Notes under the pieces: model-generated
The model's input: only the letters and a program-made list of their open reading frames with translations
What the model was told of the DNA's origin: nothing
Databases searched by the model: none
Position numbers and translations under genes: made by a program
Shown here: piece by piece, positions 36,732 to 45,246 of the stretch
Layout of the letters: every line of letters begins with the position of its first letter
Position numbering within the stretch: position 1 is the stretch's first letter
Source of the DNA: Thermoplasmata archaeon
GTDB lineage: Archaea > Thermoplasmatota > Thermoplasmata > Thermoplasmatales > Thermoplasmataceae
Direction of reading: 5' to 3'
Length of the DNA stretch: 64,000 nt
Assembly: GCA_015520045.1 (NCBI GenBank)
Contig: WAQW01000003.1
Span: 42,101-106,100, forward strand

Positions 36732-37748
36732 TCAGTACTTAATCCTGGGATCCAGGATAATATTCACAACATCGGAGATGAAATTCAAAACCAGAACCAT
36801 AATCCCCAGGATGAAGAAACAGGTTGCCAGTCCGTTAAAGAAAAAGTATTCCGTCGAATCAATGAGCAGGGTTCCTATCCCGGGATATCCGAAGATAACT
36901 TCTGTGACCACAATCCAGCCAATCAGCCCACCGAAAACGAAGCCTATGGCTGATAGTGTGGGACCATAGGACACTCTCCGGATGTGGAGTTTTACGATCC
37001 GTGCTTCCGGGTATCCCAAAGACCTGGCAAACTGTACACTGGGTGCATTTCGGTGCTCGAACATTGTTGAAGTTAAATATCTTGAAAGGGCGGATGAGGT
37101 CCAGAGTATCAGAACGGCAGATGGCATAACGAGGTGTTCAAAGGAGGAAAGGGCGAACGCAAAGTTTCCGTTAACAATTCCATCAACGATGGGTACATGT
37201 GTGGGGTATGTCACACCATAATGCACGAAATTTAGCGGCTTCAACCCTATGGTGAAGGCTCCCGTATCTGGAAGGCCTGTGTGAAACAACCCTCCCCGTG
37301 CAAACATCATCTGAATTATGAAGGAGGTTACGATTATGGGAGTACTGTAGAAAAAGAAAGCGAAAACCCTCAGAGCCACATCTATTGTAGAGTTACTCCT
37401 TCGTATCGCAATTGTGGATTCCATTATGGCCAGTGGGATGGAGAATATCATCGTGACGAATATCAGTTGAACCGAATCAGGCAAAAGCAGAGTTATAACA
37501 AATGAAAGTGGAAACGCCTTGAACTCTGGAAATGCCTCAGGTACCAGGCCAAGATTTCCAGTGAAAAGATCTGAGATGTACCTGAGATAGATTGAAAGAA
37601 TTGAGGTGTTGGCACCAAACTCTATCTTTATCTGCTGAGGTTCTTTCATGAGACCAGCATACACGAGCAGAAATGCTATAAAGGTGATAATAAAGAGAGC
37701 CAGAACTGAAGTGATAGCTCTTCTCAGAATAAAGAATCTCAGTCTCAA
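36732..37748 (-). CDS. Orphan OppB-type ABC transporter permease
   Basis: 338 aa with the OppB layout: N-terminal helix RFFILRRAITSVLALFIIT, an extracytoplasmic loop, and the EAA loop VQFARSLGYPEARIVKLHIRRV. It is a paralogue of the permease at 7475 but has no OppC-type permease, ATPase or binding protein beside it in this window. Immediate neighbours are AbrB and aIF5A. It may work with subunits encoded elsewhere or be a relic of a cluster; the reading frame is intact. Confidence 0.85.
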   Translation of the reverse strand: MRLRFFILRRAITSVLALFIITFIAFLLVYAGLMKEPQQIKIEFGANTSILSIYLRYISDLFTGNLGLVPEAFPEFKAFPLSFVITLLLPDSVQLIFVTMIFSIPLAIMESTIAIRRSNSTIDVALRVFAFFFYSTPIIVTSFIIQMMFARGGLFHTGLPDTGAFTIGLKPLNFVHYGVTYPTHVPIVDGIVNGNFAFALSSFEHLVMPSAVLILWTSSALSRYLTSTMFEHRNAPSVQFARSLGYPEARIVKLHIRRVSYGPTLSAIGFVFGGLIGWIVVTEVIFGYPGIGTLLIDSTEYFFFNGLATCFFILGIMVLVLNFISDVVNIILDPRIKY

Positions 37749-37908
37749 CGCAAAGTGAAGGTCAACGAGCGATTTAATTTTTCCCGATAACAGAGAACGC
37801 CAGAACCTATATCTTCAGCCGGGTGCGGTTCAACCTCCTGTGATGGTAAACCCGAATCTATCAATAGGAAGGGATCCCCGAATAGAGATGAGAGGGAGAC
37901 AAAGAAGT

Positions 37909-37920
37909 AAATATAAGCTT
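37909..37920 (+). promoter_or_regulatory. TATA box of aIF5A
   Basis: GTAAATATAAGC lies about 24-35 bases before the aIF5A ATG (37944), the spacing for a leaderless mRNA. Confidence 0.5.
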
Positions 37921-37943
37921 AGTATTAGTTTGCTCTGAAAAAC

Positions 37944-38333
37944 ATGAGCTGGAGAGATGTTGAAGTTAGAGAATTAAGAGTTGGAAAATACATCATGATC
38001 GATGATATCCCCTGTAAGATTGTTGAGTACACCACCAGCAAACCAGGTAAGCACGGCGAGGCAAAAGTTCGGCTGGTGGCAATTGGTGTGTTTGACAATC
38101 AGAAAAAGAGTGTGATCTATCCTGTAAAACACAAGGTGAAGGTCCCAATAATAGAGAAGAAAAATGCCCAGGTTCTTTCCCTGACCGACAAGGAGGTTCA
38201 ACTGATGGATAGCGAAACATTCGAAACCTTTGTCTTGCCCATAAATGAAGAGGAGAAGGAGAAACTTGTTCCCGGAAAGGAGGTACCTTACTGGGAAGTC
38301 ATGGGTAGGAGGAGGATTGTATTCCAAAATTAG
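37944..38333 (+). CDS. eif5A: Translation initiation factor 5A (aIF5A)
   Basis: 129 aa. The hypusination loop [12 protein letters not shown] is intact, with the modified lysine at KPGKHG, followed by the C-terminal OB-fold. aIF5A relieves ribosome stalling at difficult sequences and needs deoxyhypusine or hypusine made from spermidine. An agmatinase gene begins within 70 bases downstream, so polyamine supply and its main protein target are genetically linked here. Confidence 0.95.
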   Translation: MSWRDVEVRELRVGKYIMIDDIPCKIVEYTTSKPGKHGEAKVRLVAIGVFDNQKKSVIYPVKHKVKVPIIEKKNAQVLSLTDKEVQLMDSETFETFVLPINEEEKEKLVPGKEVPYWEVMGRRRIVFQN

Positions 38334-38401
38334 GAGATATCTTTCGCAAGCTCCATTTTCCGGATGCAACCGCTGAATACGAAGAAGCTAAATATGTTAT
38401 A

Positions 38402-39199
38402 ATGGGGGTTCCCTTCGACGGTACCTCCTCTTTCAGACGGGGTTCGTCTCTAGCTCCAGACCAGATTAGGGCAGTCTATGAGAACCTGGAATCGTTCGAT
38501 CCGTATTACGCCGTTGATTTTACCGATATCCCGATCACTGACTTAGGGAACCTCGAAGTAAACTCAGACGTTAGGGAAGTTATATCACTCGTTGATCTCA
38601 GTGTTTCCACCATCCGTGGTGATGGTAAAATTCCTATAATGATGGGTGGTGAGCATTCAATTACCATTGGTGCTATAAAGAATTACACTGACGCTGATCT
38701 GATTATTATTGATGCACACTCTGACTTCCGCGAATCCTATGGGGGATCTGCTTACTCGCATGCCTGTGTGACCAGGAGATGTCTTGACATTCTCGGCGAT
38801 GGACGAATAACATCAATAGGAACTCGTTCGATTTCAAGGGAAGAGTACGAATCGAAGGATATTAACCGTGTTTCCTTCATCAGTTCTGCCGAAGTCAGAA
38901 AATCGGGGATAGAACTCATCGTTGATGAGGTCGAAAAAAGCATCCGCGGTGATGTATACCTATCAATTGACATGGATGGTTTTGATCCCTCATTCGCACC
39001 AGCTGTTGGCACCCCAGAACCGTACGGGCTTACTCCCTGGGACGCAAGGTACCTTATGAACAGGCTTGGCAAAAGAATAATCGGATTCGATATTGTGGAG
39101 TTTTCGCCCATTTATGATAATGGCAACACTGCTATGCTTGCCGCGAAGCTGATTCAGGATTTTATCGGTTCCAGAGAAACATCTAAGGTGTTTCACTGA
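38402..39199 (+). CDS. speB: Agmatinase/arginase family ureohydrolase
   Basis: 265 aa. All binuclear manganese ligands are present: GGEHSITIG, IIDAHSDFRE, and YLSIDMDGFDPSFAPAVGTPEP. It should hydrolyse agmatine to putrescine, the first step to spermidine. The ATG at 38402 looks internal: the frame upstream encodes FRKLHFPDATAEYEEAKYVI, which matches the normal agmatinase N terminus, but no ATG, GTG or TTG lies between there and an upstream stop. Translation may start at a rare codon (AUC at 38339 or AUU at 38321) or by frameshift from aIF5A. Confidence 0.92.
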   Translation: MGVPFDGTSSFRRGSSLAPDQIRAVYENLESFDPYYAVDFTDIPITDLGNLEVNSDVREVISLVDLSVSTIRGDGKIPIMMGGEHSITIGAIKNYTDADLIIIDAHSDFRESYGGSAYSHACVTRRCLDILGDGRITSIGTRSISREEYESKDINRVSFISSAEVRKSGIELIVDEVEKSIRGDVYLSIDMDGFDPSFAPAVGTPEPYGLTPWDARYLMNRLGKRIIGFDIVEFSPIYDNGNTAMLAAKLIQDFIGSRETSKVFH

Positions 39200-39559
39200 G
39201 CTTCACTCTTTAGATGTTACTCCACGCTGCTGACGTTCTTTATTCCATGTTGCAGAACTCATCCTGAATTCCTTTGCTTGGATATATGTGTCATAACGGA
39301 AGAGATTAAGCCTTCCTCAGGCTTTCTTTATTTAGATCATGAAGCTTAGACGCAGGTGTGGACCGAAAGCGAAGGAACCCTGATCCTGAGCGGAAATCTA
39401 TGTGGATATCGATTCTATTTTTTGGTTGATCAAAATCTATTGATGTGACATACCCTGCGGAGCTGAAAGATTAAGGGCCATCTGGAACAGTTTCTTATCG
39501 TTCATAAAGAAAGAAATGTGAGGATTTATTTAAATTACCCACGCGATCTTCCTACGGTG
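39200..39559. other. Intergenic region after agmatinase
   Basis: No supported gene. AT-rich, with scattered T-runs (CTATTTTTTGG near 39415) that fit termination of the agmatinase transcript and a TATA-like GGATTTATTTAAATTACC near 39522-39540 pointing right, toward the transposase remnant. I could not find RNase P or SRP RNA signatures on either strand. Confidence 0.3.
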
Positions 39560-39790
39560 CCCTAGAGGAAATAAAAGGCAAAAAGATTGCCTTCATTCCA
39601 CTGTGGAAATGGATAGATACTTCGGGTGTGAGATTCTGACACACGAATCAGAGCTTTTTTCTCTTGTTTTCTTCAAGGATAACAGACATAACAATGCCAG
39701 AGATACAGAGAGATGGATCTCCAGATCTCTGAAGAAGTAATACATTGCAATATCCTCAGAAGCATGTTTCTGAGAAGATATCCTTTATAA
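39560..39790 (+). pseudogene. Transposase C-terminal remnant, family not identified
   Basis: Frame-by-frame translation gives EEIKGKKIAFIPLWKW in one frame. A second frame reads MDRYFGCEILTHESELFSL, then VFFKDNRHNNARDTERW and ISRSLKK, and a third ends MFLRRYPL plus stop at 39790. The last part aligns with a second fragment at 63893-63982 (KKWSPRTLRGYYKCKDEIEE, then MFQERYPL). The shared C terminus, in-frame TAA after SLKK and frame changes show a decayed mobile gene. Only the last ~80 codons remain. Confidence 0.55.
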
Positions 39791-40074
39791 ATACACAACG
39801 TTTGGAACGCTGCGTTGGGTGCCGCTGGAGGGTATGAAATCAGAGAGCCTGATACCTTATCCTTGTTCTAAAAACATTAACATAAATATGCTCTTCGTGG
39901 AGCTTGTTGGCCAAAATAAGATTACCCGGCTATCTGCCAGAAAGGGCGTATATCACCCCATGGCGCTACTTCCCTTTGGATACGGTGAGTCCACTGATAA
40001 GTACGGGAACATCTATGGTATGGATTCATTGCATTTTCCAATAGAAATTGCACCTGAGAAAAAAACAGAAGGAA

Positions 40075-40159
40075 TGCGGAGGGCCGGATTCGAACCGGCG
40101 AATCCCTGCGGAAACAGATCTTGAGTCTGTCGCCTTTGACCTGGCTCGGCGACCTCCGC
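40075..40159 (-). tRNA. tRNA-Leu (CAA)
   Basis: Reverse strand 85 bases including the discriminator A. Acceptor GCGGAGG/CCTCCGC, D-arm GCC...GGC, anticodon stem-loop ACAGA-CTCAAGA-TCTGT (anticodon CAA, reads UUG), a long variable arm (TTCCGCAGGGATTC) and T-arm GCCGG-TTCGAAT-CCGGC. CCA is not encoded. No intron. The long variable arm fits leucine. Confidence 0.96.
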
Positions 40160-40190
40160 TCAGTTATAGGGAAAGTATAATCTTTCCTGA

Positions 40191-40439
40191 ATGGATATGC
40201 GAACTACAATGGGAAGTACCATAGGGATCAACATATTCATTCAGCGAGATTATATTCCCGACCCCTCAGTGCTGTGGGCCATTACTCCTGATAATAATGA
40301 GGATATTAAAATTTTCAACAATAAGGATGGCTACGCAATAGAATTGAAAAATATAAAACTGAATTCAATCTCAAGCCTTGTGCTGGATATCCTTAACGCT
40401 ATAGATTTAGCAAAAAAAGTGTGGGTTGAAGATCTTTAA
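40191..40439 (+). CDS. pcc1: KEOPS complex subunit Pcc1-like
   Basis: 82 aa. The Pcc1 core pattern is visible: LWAITPDNNEDIKIF (SLxPDN in the family), then IELKNIKLNSISSLVLDILNAIDLAKKV, which matches the conserved SLxxTxxDxLxxIxxA stretch. Pcc1 dimerises the KEOPS complex that makes t6A37 in tRNA. The ORF has ATGs at 40191, 40197 and 40209; a TATA-like AAAGTATAATC at 40170 favours one of the later ones. It ends two bases before the convergent tfb. Confidence 0.7.
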   Translation: MDMRTTMGSTIGINIFIQRDYIPDPSVLWAITPDNNEDIKIFNNKDGYAIELKNIKLNSISSLVLDILNAIDLAKKVWVEDL

Positions 40440-40441
40440 CA

Positions 40442-41401
40442 TCACACTATGTTCTCGACATCCAGGTTCAACTTTTCAGTGAGCTCCTTATATCTGTTCC
40501 TTATGGTAACTTCAGTAACACCGGCAACCTCCGCTACCGATCTCTGAGTTCTCCTCTCACCTGTCATGAGAGAAGCAATGTATATGGCAGCGGCTGCCAC
40601 TCCTGTGGGTCCCTTTCCGGATGTGAGATCGTAGTCTCTGGCAAGCTTCAGTATATCATTTGATTTCCTTCTTGCCTCGGCTGAGAGTTTCAGTTTACTG
40701 CAAAACCTGTTGACATAATCATCAGGCTTCGACGGAAGGATATTCAGTTTGAGGTACCTGCTCATTATTCTGTAGGTTCGCCCTATCTCCTTTTTCTTAA
40801 CCCTAGTAACAGATGCAATCTCATCAAGTGTCCTTGGCACGTTTGTAAGCCTACACGCTGCATAGATGGCCCCTGCAACCACACCTTCAATACTCCTGCC
40901 ACGGATCATGTTCTGCTTCACGGCCTTTCTGTATATTACAGCAGCACTCTCTCTCACATCATTTGGTATGCCGAGGTTGGATGCCATCCTCTCGAGCTCT
41001 TGCAAAGCCTGTGACAGGTTGCGCTCAGCAGCATTTGAAACTTTTATCCTTTTCTGCCATTTCCGCAATCTGTACAGTTGCGCCCTGTTCCTTGTGGGAA
41101 TGGACTTCCCATACGAGTCTTTGTTCTTCCAGGAGATATCGGTTGAAAGACCTTTATCATGGATCGTGTAGGTCATCGGCGATCCTGTTCTTGCCCTGGA
41201 TTCGTTCTGTTCGGAGTCAAATGCCCTCCACTCAGGTCCCTGGTCGATGTAACTATCATCAATAACAAGACCGCACTTATTGCAGATTAGCTCTCCACGC
41301 TCGTAATCCCTGATCAATTGAGTGGACCCACACTCCGGACATTTAGTTATATCTTCAATTCCCTTCTTTTTCTTATCATCCTTTCCCGCCATTGTGACCA
41401 C
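40442..41401 (-). CDS. tfb: Transcription initiation factor TFB
   Basis: 319 aa. N-terminal zinc ribbon [24 protein letters not shown], the B-finger/linker ([19 protein letters not shown]), then two cyclin repeats, the second containing [28 protein letters not shown] links TBP-TATA-BRE to RNA polymerase. Translation starts at the ATG near 41401, overlapping the end of gar1 by 26 bases; gar1-tfb is a common archaeal pair. Confidence 0.96.
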   Translation of the reverse strand: MVTMAGKDDKKKKGIEDITKCPECGSTQLIRDYERGELICNKCGLVIDDSYIDQGPEWRAFDSEQNESRARTGSPMTYTIHDKGLSTDISWKNKDSYGKSIPTRNRAQLYRLRKWQKRIKVSNAAERNLSQALQELERMASNLGIPNDVRESAAVIYRKAVKQNMIRGRSIEGVVAGAIYAACRLTNVPRTLDEIASVTRVKKKEIGRTYRIMSRYLKLNILPSKPDDYVNRFCSKLKLSAEARRKSNDILKLARDYDLTSGKGPTGVAAAAIYIASLMTGERRTQRSVAEVAGVTEVTIRNRYKELTEKLNLDVENIV

Positions 41402-41633
41402 CTTTAACCTCTACAGAATCAAAAACATGTCCCTGCTCAATGCCTGGCAGCAATCTAACAACCCCAAGGGGATGATTTACAGGCCCCAGTATACGCACTA
41501 TTCTACCTATCTGGTTGTTGTTCAGATCGTATACCTTCTTGAAAAGATAGTGTTCGGAAGCGGGACTTATAACAAGCTCACGGCCGATCTTGTATAAAAC
41601 CCGGGACATATTTTTAGTCATTCTAAATGTCAA
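41376..41633 (-). CDS. gar1: H/ACA RNA-protein component Gar1
   Basis: 85-aa ORF; the archaeal Gar1 barrel is recognisable as [32 protein letters not shown]. Gar1 helps the Cbf5 pseudouridine synthase release product. The real start is probably a later methionine (MTKN or [12 protein letters not shown]) since the first residues are not conserved-looking. Cotranscribed with tfb downstream. Confidence 0.88.
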   Translation of the reverse strand: MTFRMTKNMSRVLYKIGRELVISPASEHYLFKKVYDLNNNQIGRIVRILGPVNHPLGVVRLLPGIEQGHVFDSVEVKGGHNGGKG

Positions 41634-41962
41634 TCAAATCTACGTATTTAAACATTTCGCAATATGTTTTATTCTTTTGATTCCTTCTTCCACGAAAGGA
41701 AAATTCTGGGAAGAAAAAATTTAATATTTTTCCTGAAGCTTGGTTCTCTGAAAGAACTGTCCAGACCAGGGGCTGCGGGTCGATCATTTTCATCGCTGCG
41801 TGATAGGGAGCGATTGCATTCGATTGCAGAATTGCCGTACCATTATCTGTTAGGATTCGCCCATTCGAGTTTGCGTGTGCTGAATGCCATAGAGTTTTTT
41901 TCCAACATAGTGGTCAAAATCAATTTCCTTAAGTATAATTACCCATTCAAAATACAGTTAAG
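41634..41962. other. Divergent promoter region of gar1-tfb and folC
   Basis: No gene supported; the forward ORF here lacks any family pattern. AT-rich blocks at 41640-41665 can serve gar1 leftward. Rightward, AAGTATAATTACC at 41930-41942 lies about 25 bases before the folC GTG (41963), implying a leaderless GTG-start mRNA. Confidence 0.45.
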
Positions 41963-43240
41963 GTGCCTGACCTCGATTTCCTGTATGAACTAAAACGAGA
42001 AGGAATAAAACTTGACCTTGAGACCATACGTTCATTCCTGAAAACAATAGGAGATCCACAGAATAATTTTAAAAGTGTCCACGTGGCCGGAACAAATGGA
42101 AAAGGTAGCGTTTCATGCATGCTGTACAATATACTCAAACAGAAGTTCAGGGTGGGACTGTACACCTCACCTCACCTGGTCAGGTTCAACGAGAGGATAA
42201 TACTCAAAGACGAATTCATACCCGATTCATATATCGACGGGTTTATGAGCAGATACAAACCACTGATTGTGAACCTCGCCAGGGAGAACAGAAATCCAAC
42301 ATTTTACGAAACTACAACCGCCATGGCCTTCAATTTTTTTTCAGAAGGTGGAGCTGACTTCGCATCTGTTGAGGTGGGATTAGGGGGCAGACTGGATGCC
42401 ACGAATGTTATCATTCCTGAAGTTTCTGTTATCACCTCCATCGGCTATGAACACTCTGACCGGCTCGGTACATCCCTTGAGCAGATATCCATAGAGAAGG
42501 GTGGAATAATAAAGGAGCATGTTCCTGTTGTTCTCGGAGAGAGAAATGCTAACGTAGTGAAACAGATACGAAAACTGGCAACAATCAGGGAAAGTGAGTT
42601 CATTGCGATCTCTCGTGATGCCATTATCCGGAACCTGCACACAGATGCTCATGGAACAGAGTTCAAACTGCTCACTAAAAAAAGGGAATACAGAATAAAA
42701 ACCAGACTTCTGGGTGATTACCAGGTCCGAAATATAGCAACATCTGTTCTAGCAGCTGAGATTCTAGAGCCCTACGGTATCGAGCGGGGAGACATAGAAC
42801 GCGGCATATCGCACACCATAGTACCGGGCAGGATGGAAATCATATCTTCAGAGCCACTGGTGGTGCTGGATTCTGCTCATAATCCCCAGGCCATGCGTTC
42901 TCTGGTAACCTCATTCAAAAAAATCCTCCCTGAGAAACCACACCTGGTCATAGGTATGCTCTCCGATAAGAACCACTATGGTTTTCTCCGTGCGGCATCG
43001 TCTCTGAGCGATTCTGTAACATTCACAACCCCGGACGAACCCGTAAGGGCAGAGAGCCCGAACAAACTCCTGCAAAAATCGAAGGGTATGTTCAGGAGGG
43101 CCAGAGTTATAGCAGATCCGGTGGAAGCATACAGGAGAGCAAGAGAGGAGTTTGAATCCGTTCTCGTGACGGGCTCCATATATTTAACGGGAATTATAAA
43201 AAAAATCGAGGGGTCCTCCCTGAAACCGTTTATAAGTTAG
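41963..43240 (+). CDS. folC: Dihydrofolate synthase / folylpolyglutamate synthase family (FolC)
   Basis: 425 aa Mur-ligase-type enzyme. ATP-binding loop VHVAGTNGKGSVS, the SPHLVRFNERI motif, FYETTTAMAF, EVGLGGRLDATNVI and a C-terminal domain starting near VVLDSAHNPQAM. It adds glutamate to dihydropteroate or a folate-like pterin. GTG start chosen because the TATA box places transcription start at that codon. Pairs functionally with mptE at 22349. Confidence 0.92.
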   Translation: MPDLDFLYELKREGIKLDLETIRSFLKTIGDPQNNFKSVHVAGTNGKGSVSCMLYNILKQKFRVGLYTSPHLVRFNERIILKDEFIPDSYIDGFMSRYKPLIVNLARENRNPTFYETTTAMAFNFFSEGGADFASVEVGLGGRLDATNVIIPEVSVITSIGYEHSDRLGTSLEQISIEKGGIIKEHVPVVLGERNANVVKQIRKLATIRESEFIAISRDAIIRNLHTDAHGTEFKLLTKKREYRIKTRLLGDYQVRNIATSVLAAEILEPYGIERGDIERGISHTIVPGRMEIISSEPLVVLDSAHNPQAMRSLVTSFKKILPEKPHLVIGMLSDKNHYGFLRAASSLSDSVTFTTPDEPVRAESPNKLLQKSKGMFRRARVIADPVEAYRRAREEFESVLVTGSIYLTGIIKKIEGSSLKPFIS

Positions 43241-43273
43241 TATTTAAACCATACTATATGATCAGATATGGTT
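43238..43273. promoter_or_regulatory. Overlapping inverted repeats upstream of orc1
   Basis: Between folC and orc1, TAGTAT-TTAAACC-ATACTA (6-bp arms) overlaps AACCATA-N13-TATGGTT (7-bp arms), and a further TTTAGTATAG follows. The block sits 50-85 bases before the orc1 ATG and holds an AT core. Archaeal orc1 genes commonly lie beside origins and are autoregulated, so this is a candidate Orc1 or regulator site, not a proven origin. Confidence 0.35.
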
Positions 43274-43321
43274 AAAAAAAGGTTTAGTATAGAATGACCA
43301 TGATCAACAACCGCGATTACT

Positions 43322-44626
43322 ATGAGCACTTATAACCCCTTTGAAAATATGGAGCAGAAGGTCGAAGCTGCATTTGAAGGGTTAAATGTTTTATCCAGTT
43401 CATATGTACCAGAGTACTTTCCCCATCGCGAGCAACAGATTGAAAGTATGGTCAAGGCCCTGGGAGTGATTCTTAAGAATAACCGTGCCTCCAACCTCAT
43501 ACTGTACGGAAAAAGCGGGACTGGAAAGACCTCTGTGACAAAATACATAACAAACATGCTGAGGGAGGCTACCTCGAACAAGGTTCGGGTAATTTATATC
43601 AACTGCCAGGTTTATGATTCTCCCTACTCCATCATGGTCACCATTGTGAATTCAATCACGGATGATGTGAACTCACAGATACCATCTCTCGGCTGGCCAC
43701 TTGACAAGATCTATCAGGAGTTTCTTAACAGAATGAACGGTTCAAACAAATATGTTCTTGTGGTTCTGGATGAGATAGATAAGCTGGTAGAGAAGAACGG
43801 CGGTGATTCCCTGTATGTTATCCTCAAGGCGGTCGATGAAGAGCTCATAGGGTCTCGCATCTCAATAATAGGAATAACCAACTACACATCCTTTGCTGAG
43901 AAACTCGATGCGAGGGTGAGAAGCAGGTTGAATCAGGAGAGCATAATTTTTCAGCCGTATGATGCCACTCAGCTAAGAGATATACTGGCTGAGAGACTCA
44001 AGTCTCTGAATGGCAAGGGTGTCATTGAGGATTCGGCCATAAACCTGTGTGCTGCCATAGCCGCAAGAGAACACGGAGATGCCAGAAAGGCCATTGATCT
44101 CATGAGGATCTCAATAGAAATGGCTATACGTGAACACAGTGACAAGGTCACGGAACGCGAAGTATACCGTGCCAGAAACAAGTTTGAACTTGATGTCCTG
44201 CACGAGAGTGTGCGATCACTCCCCCTTCACACCAAAATAGTACTTCTAAGTGTCGTTCTGACACAGAGGGTTGCGAACCGCCCTATCTACACCGGTGAGG
44301 TGTACGAAAATTACAGAAGAATATGTGAGGAGTTATCCATGCAGGCCCTTACATCAAGAAGGGTGAGCGATCTTCTTGCCGATCTCGATGATATTGGTCT
44401 GATTGTATCTCTCAACAAGAGTCTTGGTAGGGCTGGAAGAAGCAGGTTTTTGAGGGTCCCAGACCATCTAGATCTTATAGAGGAGTACGTCCTCGAGGAT
44501 GAGCAGCTCTCAACGTTTAAGGGTGTGAAGCTCTCCAAACAACAGCGGCTTAGAGGCATAACGGAAGATGATGAGAGGGACTTGAGAGATCTTCTGAATG
44601 CCCGGATTGACAGACATCAGGGGTGA
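43322..44626 (+). CDS. orc1: Orc1/Cdc6 replication initiator
   Basis: 434 aa. Walker A LYGKSGTGKTS, Walker B LVVLDEIDKLV, sensor 2 region EHGDARKAIDLMR and a C-terminal winged-helix (HTKIVLLSVVLTQ to LSKQQRLRG). All canonical initiator residues are present, unlike the divergent paralogue at 12920, so this is the more likely primary origin binder. Its 3' end overlaps the convergent methyltransferase gene by 10 bases. Confidence 0.94.
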   Translation: MSTYNPFENMEQKVEAAFEGLNVLSSSYVPEYFPHREQQIESMVKALGVILKNNRASNLILYGKSGTGKTSVTKYITNMLREATSNKVRVIYINCQVYDSPYSIMVTIVNSITDDVNSQIPSLGWPLDKIYQEFLNRMNGSNKYVLVVLDEIDKLVEKNGGDSLYVILKAVDEELIGSRISIIGITNYTSFAEKLDARVRSRLNQESIIFQPYDATQLRDILAERLKSLNGKGVIEDSAINLCAAIAAREHGDARKAIDLMRISIEMAIREHSDKVTEREVYRARNKFELDVLHESVRSLPLHTKIVLLSVVLTQRVANRPIYTGEVYENYRRICEELSMQALTSRRVSDLLADLDDIGLIVSLNKSLGRAGRSRFLRVPDHLDLIEEYVLEDEQLSTFKGVKLSKQQRLRGITEDDERDLRDLLNARIDRHQG

Positions 44627-45246
44627 ATATAGCACATATCATCCACTATCCTGTTCGTAACATAACCATACTTCATTGCAAAATCGTTAGTGGCATTAGT
44701 CCAGTCACAGTTATCAAGGAGCATTAAAAATCTATCCTTCATGGCGCCTCTCGCTGTCTCGAGCTCAAATGTGACGTGATCATAGGAATGATCGGAATCG
44801 TGGAGGAAGATGTCCGGAGGGCCGAGTGATCCTATGTTGGCGGGAAGGGTATCCCTCGTATTGCCTAACACAATCTTCCATCTCTTTTTCAGCTCAGCGG
44901 GAACCACAAACCCGATTGGTCTGGACGGAACATTTTCTCCGTAGTCTACTCCAAGATCGAAACTGAGCAATCTTCCACCACTCGATTCGAGAGCGGACAG
45001 GATGGAATAGCTGGTGGTACCCGGACCCACACCGGTCTCCACTACGATCTCTGGCTTCATCGATGCCACCACAGCATAAATGAAGGACAGTTCAGATTCA
45101 GATACCTGCCAGTAGTTAAGTCCTCCAGTTTTCTGCCTCACATAATCAACGATTTTCCTGGACCGGCTAAGATTCTCCCTGAAATGGGATGCCTCTATGG
45201 ACAGAAAGGACAGTAGCTCACTGTAGTTTCCTGCCTGTAGAGTCAA
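44617..45246 (-). CDS. Class I SAM-dependent methyltransferase (Methyltransf_24-like)
   Basis: About 209 aa from the TTG at 45246 (the ORF track starts at another TTG ten codons earlier). The SAM-binding strand VVETGVGPGTTSYSIL, an acidic strand GRLLSFDLGVDYG and PDIFLHDSDHSYDHVTFELE fit class I methyltransferases of the Methyltransf_24/cephalosporin-hydroxylase-like group. The 5' end lies inside the MBL gene, so they are cotranscribed. Substrate unknown. Confidence 0.75.
   Translation of the reverse strand: MTLQAGNYSELLSFLSIEASHFRENLSRSRKIVDYVRQKTGGLNYWQVSESELSFIYAVVASMKPEIVVETGVGPGTTSYSILSALESSGGRLLSFDLGVDYGENVPSRPIGFVVPAELKKRWKIVLGNTRDTLPANIGSLGPPDIFLHDSDHSYDHVTFELETARGAMKDRFLMLLDNCDWTNATNDFAMKYGYVTNRIVDDMCYIHP

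Noticed and set aside
36548-36742. 64-aa forward ORF with AGGAGGT just before a TTG
   Set aside because: The Shine-Dalgarno-like sequence touches the start codon, the peptide has no visible fold, and the ORF overlaps the 3' end of the permease gene.
39200-39559. Search for RNase P or SRP RNA in the long gap
   Set aside because: No conserved P RNA (GAGGAAANUC/ACAGAA) or SRP domain IV (GGAA-loop) signatures could be found on either strand.
39819-40124. 101-aa forward ORF (MPLEGMKSESLIPYP...)
   Set aside because: Its frame runs through the reverse-strand tRNA-Leu gene and lacks a family pattern, so I treat it as chance or a fragment.
41664-41993. 109-aa forward ORF before folC
   Set aside because: Low-complexity translation, no domain pattern, overlaps the promoter and start of folC.
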